DNA from: Geminicoccus harenae
GTDB lineage: Bacteria; Pseudomonadota; Alphaproteobacteria; Geminicoccales; Geminicoccaceae
Direction of reading: 5' to 3'
Assembly (NCBI RefSeq): GCF_019800005.1
Contig: NZ_JABGCL010000006.1
Location: 62,001-126,000 of the forward strand
Length of the DNA stretch: 64,000 bases
This document shows positions 62,032 to 64,000 of this stretch, piece by piece. The notes beneath the pieces are model-generated. The model had not been told where the DNA came from. It saw only the letters and a list, made by a program, of their open reading frames with translations, and ran no database searches. The first letter of the stretch is position 1. The number at the start of each line of letters is the position of its first letter. Position numbers and translations under genes: made by a program.

Positions 62032-64000
62032 CTACTCCGCCGGCAGATGTGAACGATGCTGCGCCGTTTCAGTCGGCTCGTTGAGCACCAGCACCCGGCG
62101 GAGAACCCGGCCGATGAACGTCTCGACCGTGCCCATCACCGAGTAGAAGCTCGGCACGAACACGAGCGAGAGCAGGGTGGAGACGATCAGGCCGCCGATC
62201 ACGCCGATCGCCATGGGCGAGCGGAACTCGCCGCCGTCGCCGACCCCGTAGGCCGAGGGCAGCATGCCGGCCACCATCGCGATCGTGGTCATGATGATCG
62301 GCCGCGCCCGCTTGCGCCCGGCCTCGATGATCGCCCGGTTCTTGGGCGTGCCGCGCGCCTGCTCCTCCACCGCGAAGTCGACCAGCATGATCGCGTTCTT
62401 GGTGACGATGCCCATCAGCATCAGGATGCCGATCACCACCGGCATGCTGATCGGGTTGCCGGTCGCCACCAGCGCCAGGATCACGCCGCCGATCGAGAGC
62501 GGCAGGGAAAGGAGGATGGTGATCGGGTGGAAGATGCTGCCGAACAGGAGGATCAGCACGCCCAGCATCATCAGGAGGCCGGCGCCCATCGCCGCGGCGA
62601 ACCCGCCGAACACCTCGGCCATGATCTCGGCATCGCCGGTCGCCTGCTGGCGCACGCCCGGCGGCAGCTCCTGCAGATAGGGCAGTGCCGCCACCAGCTC
62701 GGTCGCCTGGCCCAGCGCCACGCCGCGCACGAGGTCGGCACCCACCACCACCCGCCGTTCCCGGTCATAGCGGTCGATGGAGGAGGGGCCCTGGCCCGGC
62801 ACCACGTCCGCCACTGCCAGCAGCGGGACCGGGACGCCGGCAGCGCCGGTGACCGTGGTCACCTGCAGGATCTCCAGGTCGCTGCGCGCGGCTGTGTCGA
62901 GCTGTACCCGGATCGGCACCTGCCGGTCGTCGGTCGCAAGCTTGGCCATGTTGGCCTCGGTGTCGCCGATCGTGGCGACGCGCACTGCCTCCGCGATGGC
63001 GTCGGTGGACACGCCGAAGCGCGCCGCCTCGTCCAGCCTGGGCACCACCCGGATCTCCGGCCGCTCCACCCCGGCATTGGCCGCGACGTTGGTGAACTCC
63101 GGGACCCGGCGCATGGCGGCCTCGAGCCCGCCCACGCCCTGGCGCAGTGCGGCCGGATCGTCGCTCAGCACGCTGATCGAGAGCTGCCGCTCGCCCCGCT
63201 CGTTCACGTACCAGGCGCGCAGGTCGGGGATGTCGGCAAGGCGGCGGCCGATCTCCAGCTCGATGTCCTTCTGGCTCCGCTCCCGCTCGCCCTTGGGCGT
63301 GAGCTCGACGAACAGCGCCGCCTTGCGGACCTCCAGCGCCCCGGTGGGCGAGCTGCCGCCGATCACCAGCGCCCGGCGCACTTCCGGGATCGCCTGCACC
63401 GCCCGGACCGCCTCGTCCGTCCGGACGCGGGTCTGCGCCAGCGTGGCGCCGGGTGGCAGTTCCAGGCTCACCACGGTGCGCCCGCTGTCCTCGTCCGGGA
63501 TGAAGCCGGTGGGCAGGAGCCCGGCACTCCAGATCGAGAGGGCGAACAGCGCGATGCCGGTCAGCATGGTCAGCCAGCGATGCCGGATCGTGGCCCCCAG
63601 GAGGCGGGTGTAGCCGCGCATCAGGAGCCCGTCCTTCGGCTCCACGTGGCCATGGCCCTTCATGAAGTAGGCCGCCAGCATCGGCGTGATCAGCCGTGCG
63701 ACCAGGAGCGAGAACAGCACTGCCACCGCGACCGTCAGGCCGAACTGCTTGAAGTACTGGCCGGCGACCCCGCCCATGAAGCTGACCGGCGCGAACACCG
63801 CGACGATCGTGAAGGTGATCGCGATCACGGCGAGGCCGATCTCGTCCGCCGCCTCCATCGCCGCCTGGTAGGGCGGCTTGCCCATGGCGATGTGCCGCGC
63901 GATGTTCTCGATCTCGACGATCGCGTCGTCGACCAGGATGCCGGTGACCAGGGTGATGGCGAGCAGCGAGACGAGGTTGAGCGAGAAGCCCATCGCCTCC
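62032..64000 (-). CDS. RND efflux permease, partial (N-terminus beyond window)
   Basis: The frame is open from its stop at 62032 to the right edge, giving about 655 C-terminal residues of an RND permease. Helix 4 has GILVDDAIVEIENIARHIAMGK, and helix 10 has GIVTKNAIMLVDFAVEEQ. The long loop with PTGFIPDEDSGRTVVSLELPPG is typical of the HAE1 type. It is distinct from the other three permeases in the window. Any adaptor gene would lie outside, to the right. The proton relay aspartates are present, so it should be functional if the missing part is normal. Confidence 0.93.
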   Translation of the reverse strand, partial: EAMGFSLNLVSLLAITLVTGILVDDAIVEIENIARHIAMGKPPYQAAMEAADEIGLAVIAITFTIVAVFAPVSFMGGVAGQYFKQFGLTVAVAVLFSLLVARLITPMLAAYFMKGHGHVEPKDGLLMRGYTRLLGATIRHRWLTMLTGIALFALSIWSAGLLPTGFIPDEDSGRTVVSLELPPGATLAQTRVRTDEAVRAVQAIPEVRRALVIGGSSPTGALEVRKAALFVELTPKGERERSQKDIELEIGRRLADIPDLRAWYVNERGERQLSISVLSDDPAALRQGVGGLEAAMRRVPEFTNVAANAGVERPEIRVVPRLDEAARFGVSTDAIAEAVRVATIGDTEANMAKLATDDRQVPIRVQLDTAARSDLEILQVTTVTGAAGVPVPLLAVADVVPGQGPSSIDRYDRERRVVVGADLVRGVALGQATELVAALPYLQELPPGVRQQATGDAEIMAEVFGGFAAAMGAGLLMMLGVLILLFGSIFHPITILLSLPLSIGGVILALVATGNPISMPVVIGILMLMGIVTKNAIMLVDFAVEEQARGTPKNRAIIEAGRKRARPIIMTTIAMVAGMLPSAYGVGDGGEFRSPMAIGVIGGLIVSTLLSLVFVPSFYSVMGTVETFIGRVLRRVLVLNEPTETAQHRSHLPAE

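Noticed and set aside
1..64000. tRNA, rRNA, CRISPR arrays, insertion sequences or prophage genes
   Set aside because: Reading both strands showed no cloverleaf-like sequence, regular repeat-spacer array, transposase or phage structural gene.

Overview
The window is very GC-rich, densely packed bacterial chromosome, read here as an alphaproteobacterium of the Rhodospirillales/Geminicoccales type. The grounds are the uvrC-pgsA-moaD-moaE order, a DUF1476 ATP synthase zeta subunit beside an SdhAF4-type protein, a short phosphatidylserine decarboxylase next to pssA, and many TTG/GTG starts with TTGA/ATGA stop-start overlaps. The genus cannot be fixed from the sequence alone. No rRNA, tRNA, CRISPR array, insertion sequence or prophage was seen.

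1-8.8 kb is a catabolic block. A leftward operon encodes a solute-binding protein, a single polypeptide made of two fused ABC permeases, an ABC ATPase, a gluconate-dehydrogenase-subunit-3-like protein and a GMC flavoprotein cut by the window edge. Divergent from it lie an amidohydrolase/deacetylase, a DSD1-type PLP enzyme and an XRE-cupin regulator. 8.8-17.2 kb is mixed: a PagL-like lipid A deacylase, a zinc-independent quinone-oxidoreductase-type MDR, a catalase-like protein, two tandem secreted proteins that resemble GH56 hyaluronidases, a cupin and a hybrid sensor kinase.

17.4-31.2 kb is mainly housekeeping: uvrC, pgsA, moaD, moaE, small proteins, an orphan hexuloisomerase, a Tat-exported SDR, two unknown secreted proteins, an NRDE protein, ATP synthase zeta, SdhAF4, recA, alaS and a methyltransferase. 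31.2-35.2 kb has a PepSY membrane protein and a dehydrogenase/BKACE pair that looks like a carnitine-type module.

35.2-51.6 kb is an efflux region with three complete RND adaptor-permease pairs, one divergent from a TetR gene with a clear palindromic operator, interrupted by a bifunctional penicillin-binding protein. A fourth RND permease runs off the right edge. No outer-membrane channel gene is present. Between 51.6 and 52.9 kb the base composition falls, and this pocket holds one lysine-rich secreted orphan.

53.2-59.9 kb is the most unusual part. An ABC exporter-like protein with all main ATP-site motifs degenerate and a large repeat-bearing insertion is followed by a cyclic-nucleotide-binding protein, an apparently active class III adenylate cyclase, an FkbM methyltransferase, psd and pssA, all in one direction and partly overlapping. 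I read it as a possible cAMP-controlled membrane or lipid transport module tied to phosphatidylethanolamine synthesis; this is inference. The window ends with a universal stress protein, DsbB, a YqaA/DedA protein and the partial RND gene.
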